From JAJDXW01 sp965214795 (lineage in GTDB: Bacteria > Pseudomonadota > Gammaproteobacteria > HK1), in contig OZ243976.1 in the NCBI GenBank assembly GCA_965214795.1, positions 4,030,001 through 4,094,000 of the forward strand: a DNA stretch of 64,000 bases, written 5' to 3'. A model generated the notes under the pieces. It did not search any database, was not told where the DNA came from, and was given only the letters and a program-made list of their open reading frames with translations. A program made the position numbers and the translations under genes. This document shows positions 42,074 to 51,704 of the stretch, one piece after another (position 1 is the stretch's first letter; each line of letters opens with the position of its first letter).

Positions 42074-44603
42074 GCGGGCCGGCTCCGGTTCCGGGTGGCG
42101 GGCGGAGCGCGCGCGCCGCCGCGCCGCCTCTTCGGCCACCCTTCAGGTCCGGGACCTTCACATCCACTACGACCAGTCCCATGCCCTGCAGGGCGTCGAC
42201 CTCACCCTGGACGAAGGCGTCCACGCGGTGGTCGGCCGCAACGGGATGGGCAAGACCACCCTCTGCAACGCCATCATGGGCCTGCTCCCGGTACGGCGCG
42301 GCGCGATCCGGTTCGAGGGGGACGACATCACCGGGCTCGCCCCCTACCAGGTGGCCGCACGGGGCATCGCCTACACCCCGCAGGGCCGCCGCCTCTGGCC
42401 CTCCCTCACCGTGGACGAGCACCTGCGCCTCGCCGGGCGCGGCGGAGGCTCGTGGACGGCGGAGCGCGTGTACGACGTGTTCCCGCGCCTCGCCGAGCGG
42501 CGCCGCAACGGGGGTGGACAGCTCTCGGGCGGCGAGCAGCAGATGCTCGCCATTTCGCGCGCCCTCCTCCAGGATCCGCGTCTCCTGGTGCTCGACGAGC
42601 CCACCGAGGGCCTCGCCCCCCTCATCGTCGCCCAGCTCGAGGAGCTGCTCTCGACCCTCGCCGACGAGGGCGACGTCGCGATCCTCCTCATCGAGCAGAA
42701 CATCGGGGTCGCGACGGCCATCGCCGAAGACATCGCGATCATGGTCAACGGGCGGATCAGCCGGGTCATTCCGGCCGGCGAGCTGGCCGGTGACCGCGGC
42801 CTCCAGCAGCGCCTCCTCGGGGTGGGGCGGGAGCTCTCCGAGGACCTCGACCTCCCGGCGCCGGGCGCCCCCGGCGAGCCGGCCGTTCCGCACCGGGAAC
42901 CGGCCCCCGAGCCCGCGGTCGGACCAGCCGGCGCCGCGCCGGCACGGGCGAGCGGCGGCTCGCGGACCGCGCCGACCGCGGCGCCCGGCGGGGGCGCTCC
43001 CGCGGTCGGGCAAGACGGGGCGGGCGAGACCGCGGCCTTCCGACACCGTCTCGCCTATGTGCCGCCGACCCGGTGGTCGCGGGCGGCCTGGGACGCGGGT
43101 CGCGGCCCGAGCCCGGCCCGGGAACCCGATCCGACACCGCGGGCAGCCCCTTTTCCGGCTTCCGGCGGGCCGGTGGCGCCCCCCTCCGAGGATCCGCCCC
43201 GCGATCCACCCCGGGACCCAACCCGGGACCCACCCCGGGCCGCCGGCCCTCGCGCGGCCGGCCCCCGGTTCGACCCGCCGGAGCCCGTCTACCGGGAACC
43301 GGCGCCCCCGCGCCGCGACCTCGCCGGCGGCAACGAAGTGCTCGTGGCCGGCACCTTCGATACCAAGGGCGCGGAGCTCGGCTTCATCCGCGACCACCTC
43401 GCGGGGTTCGGGCTCAGCCCCCGTACCGTCGATCTCTCGACTTCGGGGCGACCGTCCTCCGCCGACGTTCCCCCCCACCACGTCGCCGCCCACCATCCCC
43501 GCGGCGCGAACGCCGTCTTCACCGGCGACCGCGGCACCTCGGTCGGAGCCATGGCCGAAGCCTTCGAGCGCTGGATCGGGCGCCAGGGCGGGGACCAGGG
43601 CGGGACCCGGGGCGGGATTCGGGGCATCATCTCGGCCGGGGGTTCCGGGGGCACCGCCCTCGCGACCCCGGCCATGCGGCGCCTGCCTGTCGGGGTCCCG
43701 AAAGTGATGATCTCGACCGTCGCCTCGGGCGACGTCGGGCGCTACGTCGGCGCCTCCGACATCATGATGATGTACTCGGTCACCGACGTGCAGGGCCTCA
43801 ACCGGATCTCGCGGCGGGTGCTCGCGAACGGCGCGAACGCACTCGCGGGAATGGTCGGCTCGGGGGAGCACGCGCCGCGCCGCCGCCCCGCCCACCCTCT
43901 TCCGGACGACGACCGCCCGGGGCTTGGCCTCACCATGTTCGGGGTCACCACCTCGGCCGTCCGGCAGATCGCCGCTCGCGTCGAGAGCCGCTACGACTGT
44001 CTCGTGTTCCACGCGACCGGGGTCGGCGGACGGTCCATGGAGAAGCTCGCGGACAGCGGCCTCCTCGCCGCCGCCGTCGACCTCACGACGACCGAGATCT
44101 GCGACATGATGATGGGGGGGATCCTCGCCGCCGACGAGGACCGCTTCGGCGCGTTCATCCGGACCCGGATCCCCTGGGTCGGGTCGGTCGGGGCCCTCGA
44201 CATGGTGAACTTCGGGCCGCCGGACACGGTGCCGGAGCGGTACCGGAGCCGCCGCTTCGTCGAGCACAACCCCCAGGTCACCCTGATGCGGACGACGGCC
44301 GCGGAGAACGCGCGCATGGGCGAATGGATCGCCCGACGCATCAACGAGATGACCGGCCCCGTGCGCTTCCTCATCCCCGAGGGCGGGGTGTCCGCCCTCG
44401 ACACTCCGGGGCAGCCGTTCCACGACCCGGAAGCGGACCGGGCGCTCTTCGACGCGATCGCGGGAACCTTCGAGGAGGGCGCCAACCGCCGGCTCGTCCG
44501 CACCCCGCACCACGTCAACGACGCGGCCTTCGCGGACGCCGTCGCGGGCGCGCTCGCCGCCATCCACCCCATCGAGAGGACGACCCGACATGCCGCGCTT
44601 TGA
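42060..44603 (+). CDS. LivF-type ABC ATPase fused to a Tm-1-like (UPF0261) domain
   Basis: 847 residues, one uninterrupted frame. Residues about 25-255 are a complete LivF ATPase: GRNGMGKTT, QLSGGEQQMLAISRALL, LLVLDEPTEGLAP. Residues about 258-415 are a Pro/Ala/Gly-rich linker with DPPRDPPRDPTRDPPR repeats. Residues about 420-840 are a Tm-1-like ATP-binding domain (VLVAGTFDTKGAELGFI, GIISAGGSGGTALATPAM, VMISTVASGDVGRYVGASD). No ribosome site or plausible separate start precedes the second domain. ATG 42060 overlaps livG; ATG 42066 is also possible. The Tm-1 domain usually pairs with the PEP-hydrolase-like protein encoded next, which overlaps by 14 bp. Confidence 0.88.
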   Translation: MVMAERAGSGSGWRAERARRRAASSATLQVRDLHIHYDQSHALQGVDLTLDEGVHAVVGRNGMGKTTLCNAIMGLLPVRRGAIRFEGDDITGLAPYQVAARGIAYTPQGRRLWPSLTVDEHLRLAGRGGGSWTAERVYDVFPRLAERRRNGGGQLSGGEQQMLAISRALLQDPRLLVLDEPTEGLAPLIVAQLEELLSTLADEGDVAILLIEQNIGVATAIAEDIAIMVNGRISRVIPAGELAGDRGLQQRLLGVGRELSEDLDLPAPGAPGEPAVPHREPAPEPAVGPAGAAPARASGGSRTAPTAAPGGGAPAVGQDGAGETAAFRHRLAYVPPTRWSRAAWDAGRGPSPAREPDPTPRAAPFPASGGPVAPPSEDPPRDPPRDPTRDPPRAAGPRAAGPRFDPPEPVYREPAPPRRDLAGGNEVLVAGTFDTKGAELGFIRDHLAGFGLSPRTVDLSTSGRPSSADVPPHHVAAHHPRGANAVFTGDRGTSVGAMAEAFERWIGRQGGDQGGTRGGIRGIISAGGSGGTALATPAMRRLPVGVPKVMISTVASGDVGRYVGASDIMMMYSVTDVQGLNRISRRVLANGANALAGMVGSGEHAPRRRPAHPLPDDDRPGLGLTMFGVTTSAVRQIAARVESRYDCLVFHATGVGGRSMEKLADSGLLAAAVDLTTTEICDMMMGGILAADEDRFGAFIRTRIPWVGSVGALDMVNFGPPDTVPERYRSRRFVEHNPQVTLMRTTAAENARMGEWIARRINEMTGPVRFLIPEGGVSALDTPGQPFHDPEADRALFDAIAGTFEEGANRRLVRTPHHVNDAAFADAVAGALAAIHPIERTTRHAAL

Positions 44604-45426
44604 GCGAGGGGAACTTCTGGAGCGTTTCCAGGACATGAAGCGCCGCGGCGAGCCCATCGTCGGAGGCGGGGCCGGCACCGGCCTCTCCGCCAAGTGCGAG
44701 GAGGCCGGCGGCATCGACCTCATCGTGATCTACAACTCGGGCCGTTACCGGATGGCGGGCCGTGGCTCGCTCGCAGGCATGATGGCCTACGGCAACGCGA
44801 ACGACATCGTGATGGAGATGGCTCGCGAGGTCCTCCCGGTGGTGCGCCGCACCCCGGTGCTTGCCGGCGTGAACGGGACCGATCCCTTCTGCCACTTCGA
44901 CCACTTCCTCGACGAGCTGAAGGCAGTCGGGTTCTCGGGGGTCCAGAACTTCCCGACCGTCGGGCTCATCGACGGGACGTTCCGGGCGAACCTCGAGGCA
45001 ACCGGCATGTCCTACGACCTCGAGGTGGAGCTGATCCGCCTCGCCCGCGAGAAGGATCTCCTGACCACCCCCTACGTCTTCAGCGAGGACGAGGCGGCCG
45101 CGATGGCCGAGGCCGGGGCGGACATCGTCGTCTGCCACCTCGGCCTCACCACCGGGGGTTCGATCGGGGCCGGCGTCGCCTTCTCGCTCGAGGACTGCCC
45201 GGCGCGGGTGGATGCCTGGGGCCGGGCGGCCCTCGCGGTGAACCCGGACGTCCTCCTGCTCGTCCACGGCGGCCCGGTGTCGAGCCCGGAGGACGCGCAG
45301 TACGTGCTCGACCGCAGCGAGCACTGCCACGGCTTCTACGGCGCCTCCTCGATGGAGCGGCTGCCGGCGGAGGTCGCGCTCACCGAGCAGACCCGTGCGT
45401 TCAAGGCGGTGCGGATCGACCGCTAG
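44590..45426 (+). CDS. Phosphoenolpyruvate-hydrolase-family TIM-barrel protein
   Basis: 278 residues. It matches the PEP_hydrolase-like family that accompanies Tm-1 domains: GEPIVGGGAGTGLSAKCEE, DLIVIYNSGRYRMAGRGSLA, VLAGVNGTDPF and VGFSGVQNFPTVGLIDG, ending in the GxxGASSMERLP region. Reaction in vivo is not well defined for the family. ATG 44590 lies inside the end of the fusion gene with a GAGAGG ribosome site. Confidence 0.87.
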   Translation: MPRFERGELLERFQDMKRRGEPIVGGGAGTGLSAKCEEAGGIDLIVIYNSGRYRMAGRGSLAGMMAYGNANDIVMEMAREVLPVVRRTPVLAGVNGTDPFCHFDHFLDELKAVGFSGVQNFPTVGLIDGTFRANLEATGMSYDLEVELIRLAREKDLLTTPYVFSEDEAAAMAEAGADIVVCHLGLTTGGSIGAGVAFSLEDCPARVDAWGRAALAVNPDVLLLVHGGPVSSPEDAQYVLDRSEHCHGFYGASSMERLPAEVALTEQTRAFKAVRIDR

Positions 45427-45626
45427 AGGATGCGGGACGTGATCGCCAAACTCATTGCGATGGCGGAACCGCGCCCCGGCTTGCGGCGAGGAGGCGGGCC
45501 GGCGGCGGCATCTCCCCGGTTCCGGGCATCGGCAGCAACCACGCCTGCGGCGAGCCCCACCGGCCGACAAGAGATTGCAAACCGAACGACCACCGCCGGC
45601 AATCGTTCGACGGAAGGAGAGGAACC

Positions 45627-47951
45627 ATGGCTACCGGACTGATTGGCTCGATCATCCTCTGGCTCATCGTCGCGATCATCGTCATCGTGGTGGTGGCCTA
45701 TCTCCTCAACTGGCTCTACCACCGCTCGACGAAGGAGATGGCCTTCGTGCGGACCGGATTCGGCGGCGAGACGGTGGTCATCGACGGCGGAGCCCTGGTC
45801 CTGCCGATCATCCACCAAGTCACCCCGGTCAACCTCAACGTGGTGCGGATTGCGGTCTCGCGGGCGCGCGAGGAGGCGGTCATCACTCACGACCGGATGC
45901 GCGTCGACATCGAGGCGGAGTTCTTCGTCCGGGTCGTCCAGAAGCCGGAGGCGGTCGCCGCCGCCGCGTCCACCCTCGGGCGCCGCACCCTGGACCCCGA
46001 GCGGCTCGCGGGCCTCCTCTCCGGCAAGTTCGTGAGCGCCCTCCGATCCGTCGCGACCGCGATGACCCTCGACGAGATCCACGAGAAGCGCGGCGACTTC
46101 ATCTCCGCCGTCGGGGTCCGGGCCGCCGAGGTGCTGACCCCGAACGGACTGGAGCTCGAGTCGGTCGCGATCACCGGCCTCGACCAGACGATGCTCGAGT
46201 TCTTCAACCCGGCGAACCGCTTCGACGCCGAGGGCCTCACCCGGCTCATCGAGGAGATCGAGACCCGCCGCAAGGCGCGCAACGACATCGAGCAGAGCGC
46301 GATGGTGGCGATCCGCTCGCGCAACCTCGAGGCGGAGAAGGAAACGCTGCAGATCGACCGGGAAAGCGAGAGCTCGCGGCTCGACCAGGAACGCGAGCTC
46401 GAGTCGATGCGGGCCGGGCAGCGCACCGCGATCGTGCGCGAGCAGGTCGCCCGGGAGGCGGAGGCCCAGCAGTCGCGCATCGCCACCGAACGCGAGACGG
46501 CGGAGTTCGAGATCGAGCGCCGCGAAGCGGTCGAGAAGGCGGAGATCCGGACCCAGGAGGAGCTCCAGCGGGCGCGGATCGCCCAGGAGCAGGCGATCGA
46601 GCGGGCCCGCATCGAGCGCGAGAAGCTCATCCGCGCCGAGCAGATCCGCCAGCGACACGAGACCGAGGTCGCCGAGATCGGCGCGAACGAAGACATCGAG
46701 CGGGCCCGCGTCGTCTCCGAACGCCAGCTTCGCGAGGCGCAGATCGCGGCCGAGGAAGAGACCGAAGGCCGCGAGATCGCCCGCGGCGAGCAGCTCGAGA
46801 CCGCCCGCATCGCCGCCGACGAGGCCATCGAGGCGGCGCGCATCGCCCAGGGGCGGGCCATCGAGCGGGCCCGCATCGAGCGCGAGAAGCTCATCCGCGC
46901 CGAGCAGATCCGCCAGCGACACGAGACCGAGGTCGCCGAGATCGGCGCCAACGAAGACATCGAGCGGGCTCGCGTCGTCTCCGAACGCCAGGTCCGCGAA
47001 GCGCGGATCGCGGCCGAGGAGGAGACGGAAGCCCGCGAGATCGCCCGCGGCGAACAGCTCGAGACCGCCCGCATTGCGGCCGACAAGGCGGTCGAAGGGG
47101 CGCGCATCGCGCAGGACCAGGCTCTCGACACGGCCCGGATCGAGCGGGACCGGCGGCTGCGCTCGCAGCAGATCGCGCAGCGCCAGTCCATCGAGGAGGC
47201 GGAGATCGCGGCCCAGGAGGAGATCGAACGGGCGCGGATCGCGTCGGAGCGGGGGCTCGACGAGGCGCGGATCCTGCGCGATCGCGATCGGAAGCGCCTC
47301 GAGATCGACCGCGAGCAGGTGATCGAGGTGGCCGGGATCGATCGCCGGATCGCGGTCCGGCAGAAGGAAGCGGAGGAAGCCGAGACACGGGTCGCGACCG
47401 AGGTGGCGCGGGCGCGGGCGGCGGCCGCGGAGGAGCAGGTGGCCACCACCCGGGAGACGGAGGTGGCCGAGCGCATCGCCGCCGTGGACCGGCTGATCGC
47501 GGCCAAGGACGCGGACCTCGCCCGCATCGCGGCCGAGGCGGAGCAGGTGACGGCGGCGGTGGCCGCCGAAGGGCAGCGCCTCCGCAACGAGGCCGAGAAC
47601 GTGCTCTCCGACGACGCCCGCGCAGCGATGCTCCGAAGCCGCCTCATCGACCGGCTGGAGAGCATCGTGCGCGAGAGCGTCCGGCCGATGGAGAAGATCG
47701 ACGGCATCCGGATCCTGCACGTGGACGGCCTCGGCGGAGCCGGCGGCGGGGAGGATCGCCGGTCTCCGACCGACGAGGTGATCCGGAGCGCGCTTCGCTA
47801 CCGCGCCCAGGCGCCCCTTATCGACGAGGTCATGAAGGAGATCGGGGTCGAGAACCCGAACGTCGCAGGGATGGGCGACCTCTTCCGCTCCGCCCGCGAC
47901 GCCCAGAGCCTCGCCCGCGAAGCGCAGCCGAAGGAGGAGAAGGAAGACTGA
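45627..47951 (+). CDS. Flotillin-like SPFH-domain protein
   Basis: 774 residues. An N-terminal membrane segment (SIILWLIVAIIVIVVVAYLL) is followed by an SPFH domain (about 30-200; FVRTGFGGETVVIDGG, AFVRTG) and a very long Glu/Arg/Ala coiled coil (about 200-680) with ARI(A/E) heptads, then a C-terminal region with SPTDEVIRSALRYRAQAP. Flotillins organise membrane microdomains. A 264-bp in-frame duplication (46601-47128) lengthens the coiled coil. ATG 45627 follows GGAAGGAGAGG. The 200 bp upstream show no gene. Confidence 0.9.
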   Translation: MATGLIGSIILWLIVAIIVIVVVAYLLNWLYHRSTKEMAFVRTGFGGETVVIDGGALVLPIIHQVTPVNLNVVRIAVSRAREEAVITHDRMRVDIEAEFFVRVVQKPEAVAAAASTLGRRTLDPERLAGLLSGKFVSALRSVATAMTLDEIHEKRGDFISAVGVRAAEVLTPNGLELESVAITGLDQTMLEFFNPANRFDAEGLTRLIEEIETRRKARNDIEQSAMVAIRSRNLEAEKETLQIDRESESSRLDQERELESMRAGQRTAIVREQVAREAEAQQSRIATERETAEFEIERREAVEKAEIRTQEELQRARIAQEQAIERARIEREKLIRAEQIRQRHETEVAEIGANEDIERARVVSERQLREAQIAAEEETEGREIARGEQLETARIAADEAIEAARIAQGRAIERARIEREKLIRAEQIRQRHETEVAEIGANEDIERARVVSERQVREARIAAEEETEAREIARGEQLETARIAADKAVEGARIAQDQALDTARIERDRRLRSQQIAQRQSIEEAEIAAQEEIERARIASERGLDEARILRDRDRKRLEIDREQVIEVAGIDRRIAVRQKEAEEAETRVATEVARARAAAAEEQVATTRETEVAERIAAVDRLIAAKDADLARIAAEAEQVTAAVAAEGQRLRNEAENVLSDDARAAMLRSRLIDRLESIVRESVRPMEKIDGIRILHVDGLGGAGGGEDRRSPTDEVIRSALRYRAQAPLIDEVMKEIGVENPNVAGMGDLFRSARDAQSLAREAQPKEEKED
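46601..47128 (+). repeat. 264-bp in-frame tandem duplication in flotillin
   Basis: GCGGGCCCGCATCGAGCGCG occurs at 46601 and again at 46865, and the two 264-bp units are nearly identical across most of their length. Each adds 88 residues beginning ARIEREKLIRAEQIRQRHE to the coiled coil. Divergence is mainly at third codon positions and a few substitutions. Confidence 0.85.
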
Positions 47952-48054
47952 CCCGAATCGCCCGGAGACCGCGCACGCAACACGGGGCCGCCGGTCGAGT
48001 CGAATCGAGTTGAATCGAACCGAAACCCATTGAAGACAAACCGAGGTAGCGGCC

Positions 48055-48495
48055 ATGGCCGAAGCCTATGCATCCTCCGTCATCGCTGCCCCGGCCGCGC
48101 GCGTCTGGGAGTGCATCCGGGACTTCAACGCGCTTCCCGAGTGGCACCCCGCGATCGCCGAGAGCCGGATCGAGGGGGGCGGCCCCTCCGATCGGGTGGG
48201 CTGCGTGCGCGCGTTCCGTCTGAAGGACGGCGGGTTCCTCCGCGAGCGGCTCCTCGCCCTCTCGGACTACGACTTCTCCGTCACCTACTCGATCCTCGAG
48301 AGCCCGATGGGGGTGGAGAACTACGTCGCGACCCTCAAGCTCACCCCGGTCACCGACGGCGATCGCACCTTCGCCGAGTGGTCGGCGGAGTTCGACTGCC
48401 CGGCGGAGCGCGAGGACGAGTTGGTCGCCCTCATCGCGGGAGACGTGTTCCAGGGCGGCTTCGACGCGCTCGAGCGCGCGCTCGGCGGCGCGTAG
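48055..48495 (+). CDS. SRPBCC-family (START-like) protein
   Basis: 146 residues. PYR/START-like polyketide-cyclase fold: SSVIAAPAARVWECIRDFN, then LPEWHPAIAESRIEGGG and VTDGDRTFAEWSAEFD, ending in the long C-terminal helix FQGGFDALERAL. Binds a small hydrophobic ligand; the ligand is unknown. ATG 48055 has a CGAGGTAGC ribosome site. It is clearly related to the N-terminal domain of the next gene. Confidence 0.87.
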   Translation: MAEAYASSVIAAPAARVWECIRDFNALPEWHPAIAESRIEGGGPSDRVGCVRAFRLKDGGFLRERLLALSDYDFSVTYSILESPMGVENYVATLKLTPVTDGDRTFAEWSAEFDCPAEREDELVALIAGDVFQGGFDALERALGGA

Positions 48496-48525
48496 ACGGC
48501 GGCGGCCGCCACGACGGGCAGCCGG

Positions 48526-50112
48526 ATGGTCCGGGTTCGCCGCACCACCGTCCTCGACGCACCGGTCGAGGCGGTGTGGCGGCTCCTGCGTGACTTCAAC
48601 GGCCACGACCGCTGGCATCCCATCGTCGAGCGGAGCGACCTCGAGGACGGCCGGCGCACCGACGAGGTCGGGGCGGTGCGCAACTTCACGATCCGAAGCG
48701 GCGAGCGGGTGCGCGAGATCCTGCTCTCCCTCTCGGACCGGGATCGGCACCTTCGCTACGCCATCGTGGACAGCGAGCTGCCGCTTCTCGACTACGTCGC
48801 CGAGTTCTTTCTGAAGTCGGTGACGGACGGGAACCGGACGTTCTGGTCGTGGAGCTCGCGGTTCCGGACCCCGCCCGGCGAGGAGGCGTCGCTCGCCCGC
48901 CTCGTCGGAGAGGAGGTCTACGAGGCGGGCTTCGACGGGGTGCGAGGGGCGCTCGGACTCCCCACCGGATCCGGCCCCCGGGCGGCGGCCGCAGCGGCGC
49001 CGCGCGCCGGGATGGACGCGACCGCGGCCCGCTCCCGGTCCCGAGCCGGACCGTCGCCCGCAGCGCCCCGCCCCGCGGCCCATCGCACGGTGGGCGCCAT
49101 CGAGGGCGAAGCGATGGTGATCGAACGCCACGGCGGGCCGGAAGTGCTCCGATCCGCGTCGATCGCCGCGCCTCCGCCCGGCCCGGGAGAGGTCCGGATC
49201 CGGCAGACCGCGGTCGGGGTCAACTACATCGACATCTATTGCCGCAGCGGTTACTTCGACCTTGTGCCGCCGGGAACCGCGCCCGGTTTCGAGGCGTCGG
49301 GGACGGTGCTCGACGTGGGGGCCGGGGTCCGGCACCTCGCGGCCGGCCGGCGGGTCGCCTACGCCTGCCCGCCCCCCGGCGCATACGCCTCGGTGCGCAC
49401 GATGGACGCGACCCTCGTCGTCCCCCTCCCCGACCGCATCGACGACGACGAGGCGGCGGCAGTCCTCCTCAAGGGGATGTCGGCGGAGTTCCTGCTCCAC
49501 CGGGTGCACCACCTCGAAGCCGGCGAGGTCGCCCTCGTCTTCGCCCCCGCGGGCGGCGTCGGCCGTCTCCTTTGCCAGTGGGCGGCCCATCTCGGGGCGC
49601 GGGTCATCGGCGCGACGAGCAGCGAGGCCAAGGCCCGCGCCGCGCGGGCGGCCGGCGCGCACGACGTGGTCCTGCCCGGCGAGGCGAGCCTCGAGGAGCA
49701 GGTGATGGAGCTCACCCGCGGCCACGGCGCGGACGTCGTCTACGACGGGGTGGGCCGCGACAGCTTCGCCCACTCGGTGGCCTCCCTCGCCGTCCACGGG
49801 CACCTCGTGAGCTACGGCCAGGCGTCCGGGGACATCGGCCCCTACGACATCGGCTCCCTCGTCGCGAAGTCGGCCACCGTGTCGCGACCCGACTTCGCCC
49901 ACTTCACCGACACCCCGGAGAAGGTCGCCGCGATCACCGGCCGCCTGTTCGACGCGCTGGAGCGCCGCATCCTCCGGGCCGAGATCGGCGGGCGCCACCC
50001 GTTGCGCGACGCGGCCGCCGCCCACCGGACGCTCGAGGCCGGCGAAACCATCGGCTCCACCATCCTCGTCCCGAACGCGCCGGACTCCCACCCCATGGCT
50101 GGCGTCGGATGA
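48526..50112 (+). CDS. SRPBCC domain fused to a quinone-oxidoreductase-like domain
   Basis: 528 residues. Residues 1-145 are a second SRPBCC domain (VLDAPVEAVWRLLRDFNGHD). A 50-residue Ala/Arg/Pro linker leads into a zinc-independent MDR oxidoreductase (about 200-528): AIEGEAMVIERHGGPEVL, VGVNYIDIYCRSGYF, the NADPH loop FAPAGGVGRLLCQWA and YDGVGRDSFAHS, all typical of QorA-type quinone reductases. No stop or good internal start separates them. It ends a plus-strand run begun at livH. Confidence 0.85.
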   Translation: MVRVRRTTVLDAPVEAVWRLLRDFNGHDRWHPIVERSDLEDGRRTDEVGAVRNFTIRSGERVREILLSLSDRDRHLRYAIVDSELPLLDYVAEFFLKSVTDGNRTFWSWSSRFRTPPGEEASLARLVGEEVYEAGFDGVRGALGLPTGSGPRAAAAAAPRAGMDATAARSRSRAGPSPAAPRPAAHRTVGAIEGEAMVIERHGGPEVLRSASIAAPPPGPGEVRIRQTAVGVNYIDIYCRSGYFDLVPPGTAPGFEASGTVLDVGAGVRHLAAGRRVAYACPPPGAYASVRTMDATLVVPLPDRIDDDEAAAVLLKGMSAEFLLHRVHHLEAGEVALVFAPAGGVGRLLCQWAAHLGARVIGATSSEAKARAARAAGAHDVVLPGEASLEEQVMELTRGHGADVVYDGVGRDSFAHSVASLAVHGHLVSYGQASGDIGPYDIGSLVAKSATVSRPDFAHFTDTPEKVAAITGRLFDALERRILRAEIGGRHPLRDAAAAHRTLEAGETIGSTILVPNAPDSHPMAGVG

Positions 50113-50130
50113 ACCCCGGCACCCTGTCAA

Positions 50131-50161
50131 GTACCAACCCATGACACCTGTGTACCAACCC
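50131..50161 (+). repeat. Short direct repeat GTACCAACCC
   Basis: GTACCAACCC occurs at 50131-50140 and 50152-50161, separated by ATGACACCTGT, in the 68-bp gap before the ankyrin gene. The motif resembles segments I have seen near IS ends, but no transposase or inverted partner is present, so it may be a remnant or regulatory site. Confidence 0.35.
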
Positions 50162-50180
50162 AACTTCGGGAGAACCCATC

Positions 50181-51704
50181 ATGACGGTCACGAGAACAAT
50201 CGCAGCCCTGGCGCTCGCTCTCGCCCTGCTGGCGGGCACGGGACCGGAAACCTCACTTGCGCAAAATCCGAACGCGGAGCTCTTCGACACCGCCAAGACC
50301 GGCAATCCGGCCTCGATCGCTTCGGCGCTCGACGCCGGAGCCGATCCCGATTACCGGTATGCGCTCGGAACGACGGCTCTTCACCTTGTGGCCCACGGCG
50401 GTTGGGCCGAAGCCATTGCGACCCTGGTCGAACGAGGGGCTGATCCGAACGCGAGAACCACTTACGGAGTGACTCCCCTGCACCATGCGGCTGCGGCCGG
50501 ACACGAGAGGGCCATCGTCGCCCTTTGCGAAGCGAACGCCGATCCCAATCTGCGCAACCAACCGCCGGCAAAGAACGATGCGATCGCCGAAACGCTCGGG
50601 GTCTCGATCGGCGCCGGCGGGATCTTCGGGTGGGGGACCCAGAGAGCTACCGCCTTGCACTACGCCGCCAGACACGGGCAGGTGAACGCAATCAAGGCAC
50701 TGGTCGAATGTGGAGCCGATCTCGGACGGCACACGGCACGGGGACTCTCACCGATCCACATCGCGGCGGCCTTTGACCGGACCGATGCGATCATCGCCAT
50801 GCACGAGGCAGGAGCGGACGTGAATGCAGGAACGGGGCCGTCTCGCAGCACCCCCCTGCATATTGCCGCCTTCAACCGCAGGGCGGGGGCCGCCGCGACA
50901 CTACTTGCATTGGGGGCCGACAAGATCCTGGAGAACGATGGGGGAGGTACGGCGCTGCATACGGCCGCGCAGCGTGACCTGAGAGGAAGCATCGTCGATC
51001 TACTGGTCGGCGCCGGCGCCGACATCGAAGCGCGGGACGATGACGGAACGACACCGTTGCACGAAGCCAGCGACGCAGGGAACGTCAACGCCGTGATTTC
51101 CTTGCTGAATGCGGATGCGGACGTCAATGCCCGCAACAAGTCGATGGAGACGCCCGTGCACCGCGCCGCGGCAAATGGACGAGCCAGCGTCATCCGGCTG
51201 CTGCACGACCGCGGCGCCGATCTCGACGCCACCGACGACAACGGGCGAACGGCGTTGCACAACGCCGCGGAGGAAGGAGGCCGGGCAGTCGGCGCCCTGC
51301 TCGATCTCGGAGCCGATCCCGATGTCGTCGACAAGAAGGGGAAGACTGCTGCGCAGAAGTGGAAGGGAGGGAGACACGAGGCTGCGCGAGCGCGGCTGAT
51401 CGAGGCGACGAGGTCGACGGGGCATGCAGAACTTCTGGCGCACCTTCGCGCCGCAGCCGAGGCAGGGAGCGCCGCCGCGGTGGCCGATGCCCTCGCCCGA
51501 GGCGCCGATCCGAACGATCATGACGAGTACGGGGAGACCGCGCTTCACAAGGCCGCACGCGGATGCCACATCGAAGTGATGGGGGTCCTGATGGCCGCGG
51601 GCGCGGACCCGAACGCCGAGAACACGGTGGGCGGGACGCCCTTGCGGATCGCGAAGACAAAGAGCGACCCCGCGTGCATCGAAGCCCTCCAGGGCAAGAA
51701 GTGA
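50181..51704 (+). CDS. Secreted ankyrin-repeat protein
   Basis: 507 residues. A signal peptide (TIAALALALALLAGTGPETS, cleavage near LAQN) is followed by about twelve ankyrin repeats, each with variants of GxTALHxAA and GADPN (for example GVTPLHHAAAAGHERAIVAL and GETALHKAARG). An unusual insert between repeats 3 and 4 reads IAETLGVSIGAGGIFGWG. Ankyrin proteins mediate protein-protein contacts; export suggests an envelope or host-facing role. ATG 50181 follows GGGAGAACC. Confidence 0.92.
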   Translation: MTVTRTIAALALALALLAGTGPETSLAQNPNAELFDTAKTGNPASIASALDAGADPDYRYALGTTALHLVAHGGWAEAIATLVERGADPNARTTYGVTPLHHAAAAGHERAIVALCEANADPNLRNQPPAKNDAIAETLGVSIGAGGIFGWGTQRATALHYAARHGQVNAIKALVECGADLGRHTARGLSPIHIAAAFDRTDAIIAMHEAGADVNAGTGPSRSTPLHIAAFNRRAGAAATLLALGADKILENDGGGTALHTAAQRDLRGSIVDLLVGAGADIEARDDDGTTPLHEASDAGNVNAVISLLNADADVNARNKSMETPVHRAAANGRASVIRLLHDRGADLDATDDNGRTALHNAAEEGGRAVGALLDLGADPDVVDKKGKTAAQKWKGGRHEAARARLIEATRSTGHAELLAHLRAAAEAGSAAAVADALARGADPNDHDEYGETALHKAARGCHIEVMGVLMAAGADPNAENTVGGTPLRIAKTKSDPACIEALQGKK

